This document shows positions 1 through 8,438 of a DNA stretch of 45,157 nucleotides, one piece after another. This DNA comes from Flavobacteriaceae bacterium. GTDB lineage: Bacteria > Bacteroidota > Bacteroidia > Flavobacteriales > Flavobacteriaceae. Where the stretch lies: the NCBI GenBank assembly GCA_029268555.1, contig JAQWNN010000050.1, positions 1 to 45,157 on the forward strand, read 5' to 3'. Numbering within the stretch: position 1 is the first letter of the stretch; each line of letters begins with the position of its first letter. A program made the translations under genes and the position numbers. Under the pieces are notes generated by a model. That model saw only the letters and a list, made by a program, of their open reading frames with translations, did no database searches and had not been told where the DNA came from.

Positions 1-51
1 ATTAAAGGAATTTCCATATTTATTTATTTTAAAAATTAAACATTCTATTTA

Positions 52-1140
52 TTAATGATCATGTTCTTCTGATGCAAAACCAAAATATAAAGCTGATAAA
101 ACAGTAAAAATATATGCCTGTAGTAGAGCAACTAATATTTCAATAATTGATATTGAAAACGCTAATATAAATGAAAGTGTTGATCCAATCCAATTTTTAA
201 AAATAAACATCAATGCGATTAAACTCATTAATACAATATGACCAGCAGATATGTTTGCGTACAGACGAATCATCAAAGAAAAAGGTTTAATAAAAACACC
301 CAATAACTCTATTGGGGCTAACACAATTTTCATTGGCCATGGGACGCCAGGCATCCAAAAAATATGTTTCCAATAATCTCTTTTTCCTGTTATATTGGTA
401 ATGATAAAAGTCAATAATGCCAATGAGAAAGTTATGGCTATATTTCCCGTTACATTTATTCCAAATGGCATTAGACCTAAAAGATTTAAAAACCAAATGA
501 AAAAGAATATAGTTAATAAGTAACTCATATATTTTTTATAATGTCTGTGGCCAATATTAGGAATTGCTATTTCATCCCTTACATACAAAATAATTGGTTC
601 AAAAAAGCGGCCCATACCAACAGCAATTAAGTCGTTTTTTCTGTAAGATTTTGCAAGGCTATTAAAAATAAAGAACATAATTAGGCATGTAATAAGAATA
701 CTTACAACGCCTTTAGTTAATGAAAAGTCAATAGGATGAATATTTGTTGGGTGATCGTACTCATCTAAATATATATCCCCATTAGAATTAGTTTTATAAA
801 TTTTATCATGATATAATTTATAATAATCCCCATCTATGTTAGCTACTCCGTCTCCATGTTTAAGTTTTGATGAAGAAAAGGCTTTTAAACCATTGTCCCA
901 GAGTAAAACTGGAAGTGGGATTCCAACATAGACATGCTCATGATCCTCATTGGTAAAAGAAAAAAAATTGAAATCATGGGAATCTTTAAGGTGATGATTA
1001 ATATAATCCTTGATTTCATTTTTAAGTGATTCTTTGTTTTTTGAATCATCTGTATTCATTTTATCTGCCGAATGAACAATTCTTGGTACAAAAAATAATG
1101 AAAAAAACAAAAAAATTTTAGCTATCAGCTTGAAAGACAT
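52..1140 (-). CDS. atpB: F1Fo ATP synthase subunit a
   Basis: Membrane subunit a of ATP synthase, which forms the ion half-channels facing the c-ring. The 362-residue product has a signal-peptide-like start (residues 1-24, ending VHS), a long hydrophilic extracytoplasmic stretch typical of Bacteroidota, and then several membrane helices. The essential arginine is R292 in RLYANISAGH (E. coli R210). Relative to E. coli the partner residues are exchanged: H301 sits at the Glu219 position, E334 at the His245 position, and Q341 at Gln252. The rest of the atp operon (atpE first) should lie beyond the left edge, since nothing else fits in bases 1-51. Upstream neighbours are accessory ATP synthase genes. 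Identification is secure. Confidence 0.97.
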   Translation of the reverse strand: MSFKLIAKIFLFFSLFFVPRIVHSADKMNTDDSKNKESLKNEIKDYINHHLKDSHDFNFFSFTNEDHEHVYVGIPLPVLLWDNGLKAFSSSKLKHGDGVANIDGDYYKLYHDKIYKTNSNGDIYLDEYDHPTNIHPIDFSLTKGVVSILITCLIMFFIFNSLAKSYRKNDLIAVGMGRFFEPIILYVRDEIAIPNIGHRHYKKYMSYLLTIFFFIWFLNLLGLMPFGINVTGNIAITFSLALLTFIITNITGKRDYWKHIFWMPGVPWPMKIVLAPIELLGVFIKPFSLMIRLYANISAGHIVLMSLIALMFIFKNWIGSTLSFILAFSISIIEILVALLQAYIFTVLSALYFGFASEEHDH

Positions 1141-1171
1141 AGAGCTAATTTTGTGATATATTTTAGCGCTG

Positions 1172-1179
1172 TAAAAGTA
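1172..1179 (-). promoter_or_regulatory. possible atpB -7 promoter box
   Basis: On the minus strand the sequence TACTTTTA matches the Bacteroidota -7 consensus TAnnTTTG except for the last base, about 32 bases upstream of the atpB start, with a TTG 23 bases further upstream. The 148-base gap between atpB and the preceding gene is the only sizeable gap in this gene string, so a separate atpB promoter is plausible. The match is weak. Confidence 0.3.
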
Positions 1180-1288
1180 ATACTTCTGCGTAAATAAAGA
1201 AACAATTAATTGTTTTTTTCTTTTTTATTTAAGTGGTTTTCCTTTTCAATCTTATATAAATTAATATTTTAATATTTCTTTTTTAAAG

Positions 1289-1648
1289 CTACTTGTTATT
1301 TTTAGCTAAAAGGCTAATTTCAAATATAAGACCCAAAGTGTAAGGAATAAAAAAAATGAAAAATTCCTGACGATTCAATTCACCATCCAAATTAAATTTG
1401 GGATAGAAAAAAGTTATATATACAACAAATTTTATGGCTATTGTAAGAAAATAAATAACTACCAAATTATCCGTTTTTTTACCCATCCCCCTTTTCAATA
1501 ATAAAAGTGAAGCTATAGCCATGAAGCTATTAATGCTATAACTCTTGATTAAAAAAAACTTTGCCCCCGGATTGAATTTAAGGTGTAATGCCAATCCTAT
1601 GCTCATTATTGCAAAAAATAGACTAAAAAAAATAAAGAATTTCTTCAT
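1289..1648 (-). CDS. small four-helix membrane protein of the atp locus
   Basis: A 119-residue protein with about four hydrophobic segments (roughly residues 4-22, 36-52, 62-80 and 95-113) and a lysine-rich end. Its start overlaps the stop of the AtpZ-like gene by four bases, so the two are almost certainly cotranslated. Genes of this size and topology commonly stand between the AtpZ-like gene and atpB, where AtpI-type assembly factors are encoded. By position it may help assemble the Fo c-ring or membrane sector. I do not recognise a specific family from sequence, so the role is inferred from context only. Confidence 0.7.
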   Translation of the reverse strand: MKKFFIFFSLFFAIMSIGLALHLKFNPGAKFFLIKSYSINSFMAIASLLLLKRGMGKKTDNLVVIYFLTIAIKFVVYITFFYPKFNLDGELNRQEFFIFFIPYTLGLIFEISLLAKNNK

Positions 1649-1872
1649 TCTTTATCCCAAAATTTCTTGCTCTGTTTGTATACAAGCCATATTATAACAA
1701 GTACTCCAAACCCTGAAAGGAATAATGAAGAATATTTGTTTGATAAATTATATTTCGTATCCAGATAGTTGCCAAGTTTTATCGCAACAAACATTGTAAT
1801 AGCAATCTGGAAAGCTAAGCCTGAAAAGATGAGCCATTTATTAGGCTGTTTTTTCTTGCGAATCTTTTTCAT
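1645..1872 (-). CDS. AtpZ/AtpI-like ATP synthase accessory protein
   Basis: A 75-residue membrane protein with a basic N-terminus (MKKIRKKK) and two hydrophobic helices separated by a short polar loop, the layout of the AtpZ/AtpI family that precedes atpB in many bacteria and assists ATP synthase assembly or Mg2+ handling. The frame also opens three codons earlier at a GTG (1881). I prefer the ATG because the lysine-rich start follows directly. Its start lies 32 bases inside the bactofilin gene and its stop overlaps the next gene, so translation is probably coupled. Confidence 0.75.
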   Translation of the reverse strand: MKKIRKKKQPNKWLIFSGLAFQIAITMFVAIKLGNYLDTKYNLSNKYSSLFLSGFGVLVIIWLVYKQSKKFWDKE

Positions 1873-2239
1873 GCAAATCACTTAACTTCTTTACTCCTTC
1901 TTCAATAGAATGCATTTTACATTGGGCGTTAAATATTGCTCCAGACTCGACAAGAAGCTTTTGGGTTCTTACTTCTCCTTCAATATTTGATTTTGATTTT
2001 AAACTAAGAATCCCTGAAACAAATAACTTACCTTTAAAAAAACCCTCAATTTCTGCATTAGTACATGCAATTTCTCCAACTACTTTAGCGTGTATCCCTA
2101 AAATTACTTTCCCAGAGGTTTCTACTTTTCCTTCTACTTTTCCATCAATTCGAATGTCTGTTTTCGCATTTAAACTCCCCTTTAGAGAGGTGTTTTGATC
2201 GATTTTACTGTATTGCCCATTTGTGTCAATTGCTTTCAT
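1841..2239 (-). CDS. bactofilin (polymer-forming cytoskeletal protein)
   Basis: A 132-residue protein dominated by a bactofilin (DUF583) right-handed beta-helix core, seen as repeated short G- and V-rich turns from about residue 20 to 110 (for example DGKVEGKVETSGKV). The flanking tails are short and polar. Bactofilins polymerise without nucleotide and scaffold envelope enzymes. The gene overlaps porW/sprE upstream by 14 bases and the AtpZ-like gene downstream by 32. A bactofilin between a type IX secretion lipoprotein and the ATP synthase locus fits an envelope-scaffold role, but the partner is unknown. Confidence 0.9.
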   Translation of the reverse strand: MKAIDTNGQYSKIDQNTSLKGSLNAKTDIRIDGKVEGKVETSGKVILGIHAKVVGEIACTNAEIEGFFKGKLFVSGILSLKSKSNIEGEVRTQKLLVESGAIFNAQCKMHSIEEGVKKLSDLHEKDSQEKTA

Positions 2240-4709
2240 CTCGAAGTGTTTTCCAATTTTTGTTTTTTATTATAGCTCGATATTGGGATGCCAAAGCTAC
2301 AAAATTCTCTCCATTTTGTTGAACCAAATCAGATATCCCATTATCCCTTTCAATACTTTTTGTCTCTTTTAAATCCCTAATTCCATGGACTACAACAAAT
2401 GTATATTCTTCATTAAAGGGATCTAAGCTAACTGTCCAAGAGTTTTTATTAATGGTTAAAGCTGTCTTTAGCTTTTCAAAAAATTGTTGTGACAGTTTTG
2501 ATTCAGTAGACAAAAATGGAAAAATCCACTTATAATTTTTATAAACAACCCCACTTTCCTTTAGATTCTTATTTTTCTCTATTTTTTCAATAAGTATATT
2601 AGCATTTTTCGCTTCCTCAGTTGCACTATAATTAGACAATACTTGAGCTAAAGCTTTTTTCCATTCATCAACTCCTTTCATCCTTCCAATAATGTGTGCT
2701 TTCAAAAGAGCTGTTTTGGGCTCTAAAAAGCTCCCACTTGACAAAACCATTAAGGGCTCAATTTCATTCAAAGCTTCAGAAAAGAGTTGCTTTTTATAAA
2801 GCTTGAGAACATTTTTATAAAGCAGCTCTGGTGTGTTCAATTTAAAATCATCAAAATTTTCTTGGTCTGAAATCAACTGAGCAAACGGTGTGTTAGGATA
2901 GCTCTCCAACAAGTTTTTTTTATGTTGTTTTGCTTTTGGGGAGTTTGTTTCAGATTCCATTCTGAAAAGATGATAAAGTGCTTGAACTTTGATTTCATCA
3001 GCTGTTTTTAGATTTAATAAGTGATATAAACGGTCTTTGGCTAAAGAGAAGTTTTTAAATTTTTCTTTATAAATCATTCCTAGCTGAAGATATGCCTTAT
3101 GATTTGTAATTTTAATACTATCGTGTTCTGCTTTCGTTTGAGGTAGGGATCCAACAAAGCTTTCAGGGGTCTCTTGAAGGATTTTATTTGATCCTTTAGA
3201 ATCAGAGAGTTTATTTTTATTCTCCTGCCTGATATTTTCAATCGCCATAGCACTTCGCCAATTATCAACATTTGGTCGGTCACCCCACACAGCCAAATAA
3301 TTTTGTTTTCCTTGTATGATTAAATTTGGATTATAAAAATAGAATGAGGCTTCGGTACGACCCAAGATTTGGAATCTCTTTTTATCACTAGCCACTTTAA
3401 GTTCTTCCTTAGTTGATAATTGTTTTTCCTCAATGTAATTGTTGAAATATTTAAGCTGTTCGTCTTCTGACATAGAAAGAATTTCCAATATACTATCTGT
3501 TTCTTTGACGCTTTGCTCATATAAAATTATGTCAGAAAGGTTATCCAGCTGACGTTTGATTTGGTTATATCGGAATGATGAATCTTCAAATAATGGAAGT
3601 AATCTTTCAAGATATTCCCCCGTTTTTAAATAAGAACCTTTCTCAAAGTAATATGCTGCTAAGTCCTGATAATTTTGAATCTCTGTGAAGGAGTCTATTG
3701 AGGGGGCTTGAAGTGATTTTTCAAAATATACAACGGCTAAGCTGTCTTGACCTTGTCCTAGATGTAGCTTAGCAATTGCACTTTGAATCCTGTGTTGAAA
3801 AGGTTCATTTTCGAAGTTTTTGAGCAACTTTTCTATCTGGTCCAGCTTTTCATCTGTCTCAAGTGAAGATGCAAGTAACATTTCCTTTATTTTAGCTTGA
3901 ATCAAGATAGTTCTTGGTGCTTTGCGATTTAATTGGCCTATACTTTTGAATTGCAAGCGAGCACTGTCTCTTAACTGCAACGTTTCCAATAATTGTCCCG
4001 AAATAAATAAATAGCGTGCTTTATTTTTTCTTTTTGGCTCTTGAATAGCAGCTCTATGTATATATAAAGAAGCTGAGTCTAGTTGTTTTAATTGAATATA
4101 TGCGTCTGCTAATGTTGCATTCACAAGGGGGTAAAACTTGTTTTTTTTCGATAGTGATTGGGCTAGGACACTTAAGTTTTCAATGGCCAGCTCTGTATTC
4201 TTTAAGCGAATATTTGTTTTTTCCCTCCATATTTTCCCTTCTAAATATATACTTGGGTTAGCTCCACTTTCTAAAAGAAAATTAAAGGCCTCTAGGGCTG
4301 GGAAAAACCGACGGTCAAAATACCGTGCTTTTCCCAAAAGCATGTAAGCCTCATCGATTTGGCTATTGTATTGAGTTTCGTCAATTTTAATGGAATGTTT
4401 TTGAATTGCTTTTACTGCTTTTTCCTCTGCTCTATCAAACCCCGGTATAATTGTTGTTTCATCAAAATTTTCCCCCCTCAAATTGATAGGTTCTACAGGT
4501 AAAAGCTCATAAAAATTTTCTTCAAAAGCTTGAAATAAGATCGTCTTACCAATTGAATATGCCTCTTTTCCGTTAAATAGTACGTTATATCTAGTTGTTA
4601 GGGCATGATATTCCTTATTTAAAAGTCCCTTTTTACTTGTGCTGCATGAGAACGATATCCCCATTAAGAGCAAAAGAATTGAAAAATGAGAGTTTTTTAT
4701 TTTTAGCAT
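2226..4709 (-). CDS. porW: type IX secretion / gliding lipoprotein PorW/SprE
   Basis: An 827-residue lipoprotein with lipobox ISFSC (lipidated C22). Right after it comes a signature I associate with PorW/SprE, LTTRYNVLFNGKEA. The body is tetratricopeptide-like helical repeats, clearest around residues 120-380 and 540-700, with YLLxGKA-like pairs. In Flavobacterium johnsoniae and Porphyromonas gingivalis this family is needed for the type IX secretion system and, in gliders, motility. It likely acts in the periplasm, linking the inner-membrane motor to the outer-membrane translocon. No other T9SS component is in the window. It is the first gene of the minus-strand string that ends in atpB. Confidence 0.88.
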   Translation of the reverse strand: MLKIKNSHFSILLLLMGISFSCSTSKKGLLNKEYHALTTRYNVLFNGKEAYSIGKTILFQAFEENFYELLPVEPINLRGENFDETTIIPGFDRAEEKAVKAIQKHSIKIDETQYNSQIDEAYMLLGKARYFDRRFFPALEAFNFLLESGANPSIYLEGKIWREKTNIRLKNTELAIENLSVLAQSLSKKNKFYPLVNATLADAYIQLKQLDSASLYIHRAAIQEPKRKNKARYLFISGQLLETLQLRDSARLQFKSIGQLNRKAPRTILIQAKIKEMLLASSLETDEKLDQIEKLLKNFENEPFQHRIQSAIAKLHLGQGQDSLAVVYFEKSLQAPSIDSFTEIQNYQDLAAYYFEKGSYLKTGEYLERLLPLFEDSSFRYNQIKRQLDNLSDIILYEQSVKETDSILEILSMSEDEQLKYFNNYIEEKQLSTKEELKVASDKKRFQILGRTEASFYFYNPNLIIQGKQNYLAVWGDRPNVDNWRSAMAIENIRQENKNKLSDSKGSNKILQETPESFVGSLPQTKAEHDSIKITNHKAYLQLGMIYKEKFKNFSLAKDRLYHLLNLKTADEIKVQALYHLFRMESETNSPKAKQHKKNLLESYPNTPFAQLISDQENFDDFKLNTPELLYKNVLKLYKKQLFSEALNEIEPLMVLSSGSFLEPKTALLKAHIIGRMKGVDEWKKALAQVLSNYSATEEAKNANILIEKIEKNKNLKESGVVYKNYKWIFPFLSTESKLSQQFFEKLKTALTINKNSWTVSLDPFNEEYTFVVVHGIRDLKETKSIERDNGISDLVQQNGENFVALASQYRAIIKNKNWKTLRDESN

Positions 4710-4856
4710 CCTAAATCACTGTAGATTAATAACTAAAAAACAACTCATTTAGTATTTGGTCAGCTTGTCAAATTTTATGGCCAGGTTCCTATTTCATTTT
4801 AAGGTAGTCAATAATTGAAAAGGTATTCATTGGATTTATTGAACTAAAGGCTTCTT

Positions 4857-4883
4857 TTGTTTTAGGCATATTTTTTACATTTG
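4857..4883 (+). promoter_or_regulatory. promoter of the PaaE-like reductase
   Basis: TTG at 4857-4859, a 16-base spacer, and a perfect -7 box TACATTTG at 4876-4883. The ATG follows only 11 bases after the box, giving a very short leader. It sits in the 185-base divergent gap shared with porW/sprE. Confidence 0.65.
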
Positions 4884-4894
4884 CAAAAAAAGCT

Positions 4895-5935
4895 ATGCCA
4901 ACTTTTCATCCCCTAAAAGTCTCAAGAATTGAACGAACTACATCTGAAGCTGTGATAATCTCTTTTGAGGTTTCTGATCAGCTTAAATTAAAATACTCAT
5001 TTTCTTCAGGTCAGTACATTTCTCTTGAGGCAGAAATTAATGGTTCTCTTTTAAGACGCTCTTATTCTTTGTGTTCAACTCCCCAACAAAATATTTTAAG
5101 TATCGGTGTCAAAGAAGTCCCGAATGGTGTTTTTTCTTCCTATATAAATCAATCATTAAGAGTGGGTGACATTCTAAACGTAAGTACACCTGATGGTCGT
5201 TTTGTATATGATCTGGAAAACGAAAATAGTTCAATTCTTGCGATAGCTGCAGGAAGTGGTATCACTCCTATATTTTCCATTTTAAATTCGTTTTTAATAC
5301 AAAAAAAAGCTTCAAAATTTACCCTGATTTACGGAAATAAAACTCCTAAACAAAGCATGTTTTACAAGGAGCTAAAAATATTAGAAGAAAAACATGCCGA
5401 GCGATTAAAAATACATTGGATTTTTAGTCAATCTAACGAAGAAGGGGAGCTTTTTGGAAGAATTGATGCATCTGTCATCAATTTAGTTCTCAACCAAAAG
5501 CAATCATTACCTGATCAGTCCTTTCTTTGTGGTCCTGAACCAATGATTTTAAGTAATATAGAGGATCTAAAAAATAAGGGTGTTTCAAAACAAACTATTC
5601 ATTTTGAGTTATTTACAGCAAGCACAGAAGAAAAAGAAATTGAGAATAAAGTAGATAAAGGACGTTTTAATCTAACCTGTGACGATGTCACTTACCATTT
5701 AGAATTAATCCCGGATAAGACCTTATTGGATATTGCTTTAAGTTCAAAGTTAGAGGTGCCTTATTCTTGCCAAGGAGGTGTTTGCAGCAGCTGTATCGCT
5801 AGGGTAAAAGAAGGAAAAGCAAGCATGTTAACCAATCAAATTCTTACGGATTCAGAGATTGAAGAAGGGTTAGTGTTAAGTTGTCAAGCTGTTGCTCAAT
5901 CTAACTTTATTTCTTTGGATTATGATGACGTCTAA
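4895..5935 (+). CDS. PaaE-type ferredoxin-NADP reductase with [2Fe-2S] domain
   Basis: A 346-residue electron-transfer flavoprotein. It has an N-terminal FAD-binding domain with RSYSLCST near residue 54, an NAD(P)-binding domain with GSGITPIFSI and FLCGPEPM, and a C-terminal plant-type ferredoxin domain whose cluster ligands are C292, C297, C300 and C330. This order matches PaaE (phenylacetyl-CoA oxygenase reductase) and related reductases that feed electrons to oxygenases or desaturases. No paa genes are nearby, so the partner is unknown and it may serve a general oxygenase. Its stop codon interlocks with that of the convergent membrane gene. Confidence 0.88.
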   Translation: MPTFHPLKVSRIERTTSEAVIISFEVSDQLKLKYSFSSGQYISLEAEINGSLLRRSYSLCSTPQQNILSIGVKEVPNGVFSSYINQSLRVGDILNVSTPDGRFVYDLENENSSILAIAAGSGITPIFSILNSFLIQKKASKFTLIYGNKTPKQSMFYKELKILEEKHAERLKIHWIFSQSNEEGELFGRIDASVINLVLNQKQSLPDQSFLCGPEPMILSNIEDLKNKGVSKQTIHFELFTASTEEKEIENKVDKGRFNLTCDDVTYHLELIPDKTLLDIALSSKLEVPYSCQGGVCSSCIARVKEGKASMLTNQILTDSEIEEGLVLSCQAVAQSNFISLDYDDV

Positions 5936-6861
5936 CTAAAATATATTTTTGAAGTAATCGCAATAAAAATTAGTGAAAAAACTAAAATATCCCTTTGAGA
6001 ATCTTTTTTAACCCGCTTGATCCATATGCCAATAAAATAGGCTGCAGGGATTAAACTCATTGACCATTTCCCTTCGCCAGAGTAGAGATCAAAATATCTA
6101 AAAAGAACGGTAATAATTAACCAAGAAATCATAAATATATTTAACATTTTGTTTTGAGAGCTGAATTTAAGATCACTCTTTTTGTTATAAAAGAATGAAA
6201 TTAAAAATGCTATTACAATCAAAGTAATCCAAATAAACTCATTTTCAGTAAAATTATTGGCTGGCGAAATGTTTTCTGACATGAATTCTGGCTTATGATA
6301 AAAAAATTCCCCTGTTAATAAATACGTAATCAAAAATAGAAGTTGTAGTGTTACTAAAATGCTTAGAGCTAGTGTAATAATAGCTTTTTTTATATCAGGT
6401 ATATACCTTAAGAGAAATATAATTAAAAAGAAAAAAAGTGACAGATTTATATTGACAAAACTCATTATAGTATAAGTAATTCCCAAACTAAAAATCGATT
6501 TCAATATTGATGAATTATTGAAGTCTCTAGAAAATATATTTAAAGAAAGAAGTATAAGTATTCCAATCAAAATTTTTTGAAAATCTACTCCCCCATCAAG
6601 GTACAAGAAAAAAATACAAATTGGGAGTGAAATCAAATATTGAGAGCCAAACCTTATGTTAAGTTTTCTGTATTCATTATAGGCAATAATTAAATTGAAG
6701 ATCATCATAGCAGTTGTTAGAAATAATGATCTTACTAACAAAAATTTGAAACTCAATTGAGGATTGGAAATATTTAAATTAAAAAAAAAGGCCAAATACA
6801 CCAAAAAAAATGATGCTACAATGGATTCAATAGAAACCCTTTTAAATATATTTGTAATCAT
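5932..6861 (-). CDS. polytopic membrane protein, DUF6427-like
   Basis: A 309-residue integral membrane protein with roughly nine or ten hydrophobic helices and few conserved polar residues visible. The short loop between helices around residues 190-205 carries HKPEF. Size, topology and position next to a small DUF6341-like gene and purD match a flavobacterial family of unknown function (DUF6427). A minus-strand TATATTTG at 6876-6883, 15 bases before the ATG, is its likely -7 box. I cannot assign a function. The family name comes from memory of the gene neighbourhood rather than from a motif. Confidence 0.65.
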   Translation of the reverse strand: MITNIFKRVSIESIVASFFLVYLAFFFNLNISNPQLSFKFLLVRSLFLTTAMMIFNLIIAYNEYRKLNIRFGSQYLISLPICIFFLYLDGGVDFQKILIGILILLSLNIFSRDFNNSSILKSIFSLGITYTIMSFVNINLSLFFFLIIFLLRYIPDIKKAIITLALSILVTLQLLFLITYLLTGEFFYHKPEFMSENISPANNFTENEFIWITLIVIAFLISFFYNKKSDLKFSSQNKMLNIFMISWLIITVLFRYFDLYSGEGKWSMSLIPAAYFIGIWIKRVKKDSQRDILVFSLIFIAITSKIYFS

Positions 6862-6894
6862 AATTTAAATTATTTCAAATATAATATTAATTGT

Positions 6895-7122
6895 ATGAAA
6901 GCTTTTTTTGAAGGTATTGCCTGGTTATTCGAAGAAATTTTATTTATTCCTTACTCAATTCTACGTGAATTAGATCAAACTAGTTGGACTCTATCAAATA
7001 GCGTTAACTGGATCTTTCTTATTGTTGGATTTTCAGCAATGATTTATTGGATTCTTCAGCTGAATCTATTTGATAAAAATGGTGAAGAAGATAAAGATCC
7101 TTCTGCACATTCTTTTTTATAA
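6895..7122 (+). CDS. small membrane protein, DUF6341-like
   Basis: A 75-residue protein with an amphipathic aromatic N-terminal region (FFEGIAWLFEEILFIPY), one clear membrane helix at about residues 36-58 ending ILQLNLFD, and an acidic tail. Such proteins are conserved in flavobacteria beside the DUF6427-like membrane gene and are sometimes mislabelled as uracil phosphoribosyltransferase. It is divergent from the larger membrane gene and its last six bases (TTATAA) also form the stop of purD on the other strand. Function unknown. Confidence 0.7.
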   Translation: MKAFFEGIAWLFEEILFIPYSILRELDQTSWTLSNSVNWIFLIVGFSAMIYWILQLNLFDKNGEEDKDPSAHSFL

Positions 7123-8382
7123 GTCGAATCCAATGTCTTTTCTATAATACATTCCTTCAAAATGAATTTTTTCTAGGGTTTTAAATGACTTTTCGACTGC
7201 TTCGTTAAAATTTTTCCCAAAAGATGATGCGGCTAAAACACGGCCTCCATTTGTCAGTATATTATCTCCTTCTGCAATAGTTCCTGCGTGAAACACCATC
7301 TCTGTATTTTCTAGACCAATAATTTGCTTACCTTTTTCATAAGATTCTGGATACCCTTCAGATACAGCCATAACTGTTGCAGCTACATTAGGGTCAATTT
7401 CGAGCTTGACCTCTGCTAGGCGTCCTTGTTGGACCGCTATTAAAAGAGACAATAAATCTGTTTTTAATCTTGGGAGAACGACTTCTGTTTCAGGATCACC
7501 TAATCTTACATTGTATTCAATTACCTTGGGTTCATCCCCAACTTTAATTAGACCTATGAAAACAAATCCTTTATAAGGCATCCCATCCTTCTTTAATCCC
7601 ATTATTGTAGGCTGAATAATTTTTTTTTCAATTTCTTTCCTAAAAGACTCTGTAACAAAAGGAACAGGTGAAATTGCTCCCATTCCGCCAGTATTTAGGC
7701 CAGTATCGCCTTCTCCAACTCTTTTATAATCTTTTGCCATGGGAAGGGTAATATAACTTTCACCATCAGTCAATACAAAACAGGAAAGTTCAATCCCAGA
7801 TAAAAATTCTTCAATCACTACTTTACTTGATGCCGATCCAAACTTTTCCCCCAAAAGCATTCTTCGTAATTCCTTTTTTGCTTCCTCCAAATCCTCTAAA
7901 ATTACGACTCCTTTGCCTGCTGCAAGACCATCAGCCTTTAATACATATGGAGGATTAGTCTTTTCTAAATAAGCTTCTCCTTCCGAAATACTTGCTGCTG
8001 TAAATTCAGCATAGAAGGCCGTGGGAATTTGGTGTCGGAACATAAATTCTTTTGCAAAAGCTTTACTTCCTTCAAGGGTCGCGGCTGCTTTTTGTGGACC
8101 AATAACTCCCACGTGGGAAAGGTCTTTATCGCTTAAAAAATAATCGTGAATACCCATGACTAGTGGTTCTTCTGGACCAACTATTACAAGATCAACTTTA
8201 TGTTGAATAGTTGCTTCTTTTATTCCTTCAAAATCAGTTATCGATAAAGGCAAGTTTGTCGCACATTTTGCTGTACCGGCATTCCCTGGAGCTGCAAATA
8301 GATTATGGCATTCTTCACTTTGGTTGAGTTTCCAGCAAAGAGTATGCTCTCTGCCTCCTCCTCCTATAACAAGTACGTTCAT
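7117..8382 (-). CDS. purD: phosphoribosylamine-glycine ligase
   Basis: ATP-grasp enzyme of purine synthesis joining glycine to 5-phosphoribosylamine. The 421-residue length is normal. It begins with the glycine-rich GGGGREHTLCWKL, has the ATP-grasp lysine region PPYVLKADGLAAGKG, and near residue 295 the family signature RLGDPETEV. It follows the pyruvyl transferase gene by 56 bases. A near-consensus -7 box (TATCTTTA, minus strand, 8399-8406) suggests it may have its own promoter. Confidence 0.97.
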   Translation of the reverse strand: MNVLVIGGGGREHTLCWKLNQSEECHNLFAAPGNAGTAKCATNLPLSITDFEGIKEATIQHKVDLVIVGPEEPLVMGIHDYFLSDKDLSHVGVIGPQKAAATLEGSKAFAKEFMFRHQIPTAFYAEFTAASISEGEAYLEKTNPPYVLKADGLAAGKGVVILEDLEEAKKELRRMLLGEKFGSASSKVVIEEFLSGIELSCFVLTDGESYITLPMAKDYKRVGEGDTGLNTGGMGAISPVPFVTESFRKEIEKKIIQPTIMGLKKDGMPYKGFVFIGLIKVGDEPKVIEYNVRLGDPETEVVLPRLKTDLLSLLIAVQQGRLAEVKLEIDPNVAATVMAVSEGYPESYEKGKQIIGLENTEMVFHAGTIAEGDNILTNGGRVLAASSFGKNFNEAVEKSFKTLEKIHFEGMYYRKDIGFDL

Positions 8383-8438
8383 TTGAAATTATTTTTTATA
8401 AAGATAACCACTAATCTAGGTTCTTTCTTAGGCTTTTT

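Noticed and set aside
8107-8118. 12-base palindrome TCCCACGTGGGA sharing the CACGTG core of parS
   Set aside because: Outside the core it does not match parS arms (GTTT/AAAC), and it is within the conserved coding sequence of purD.
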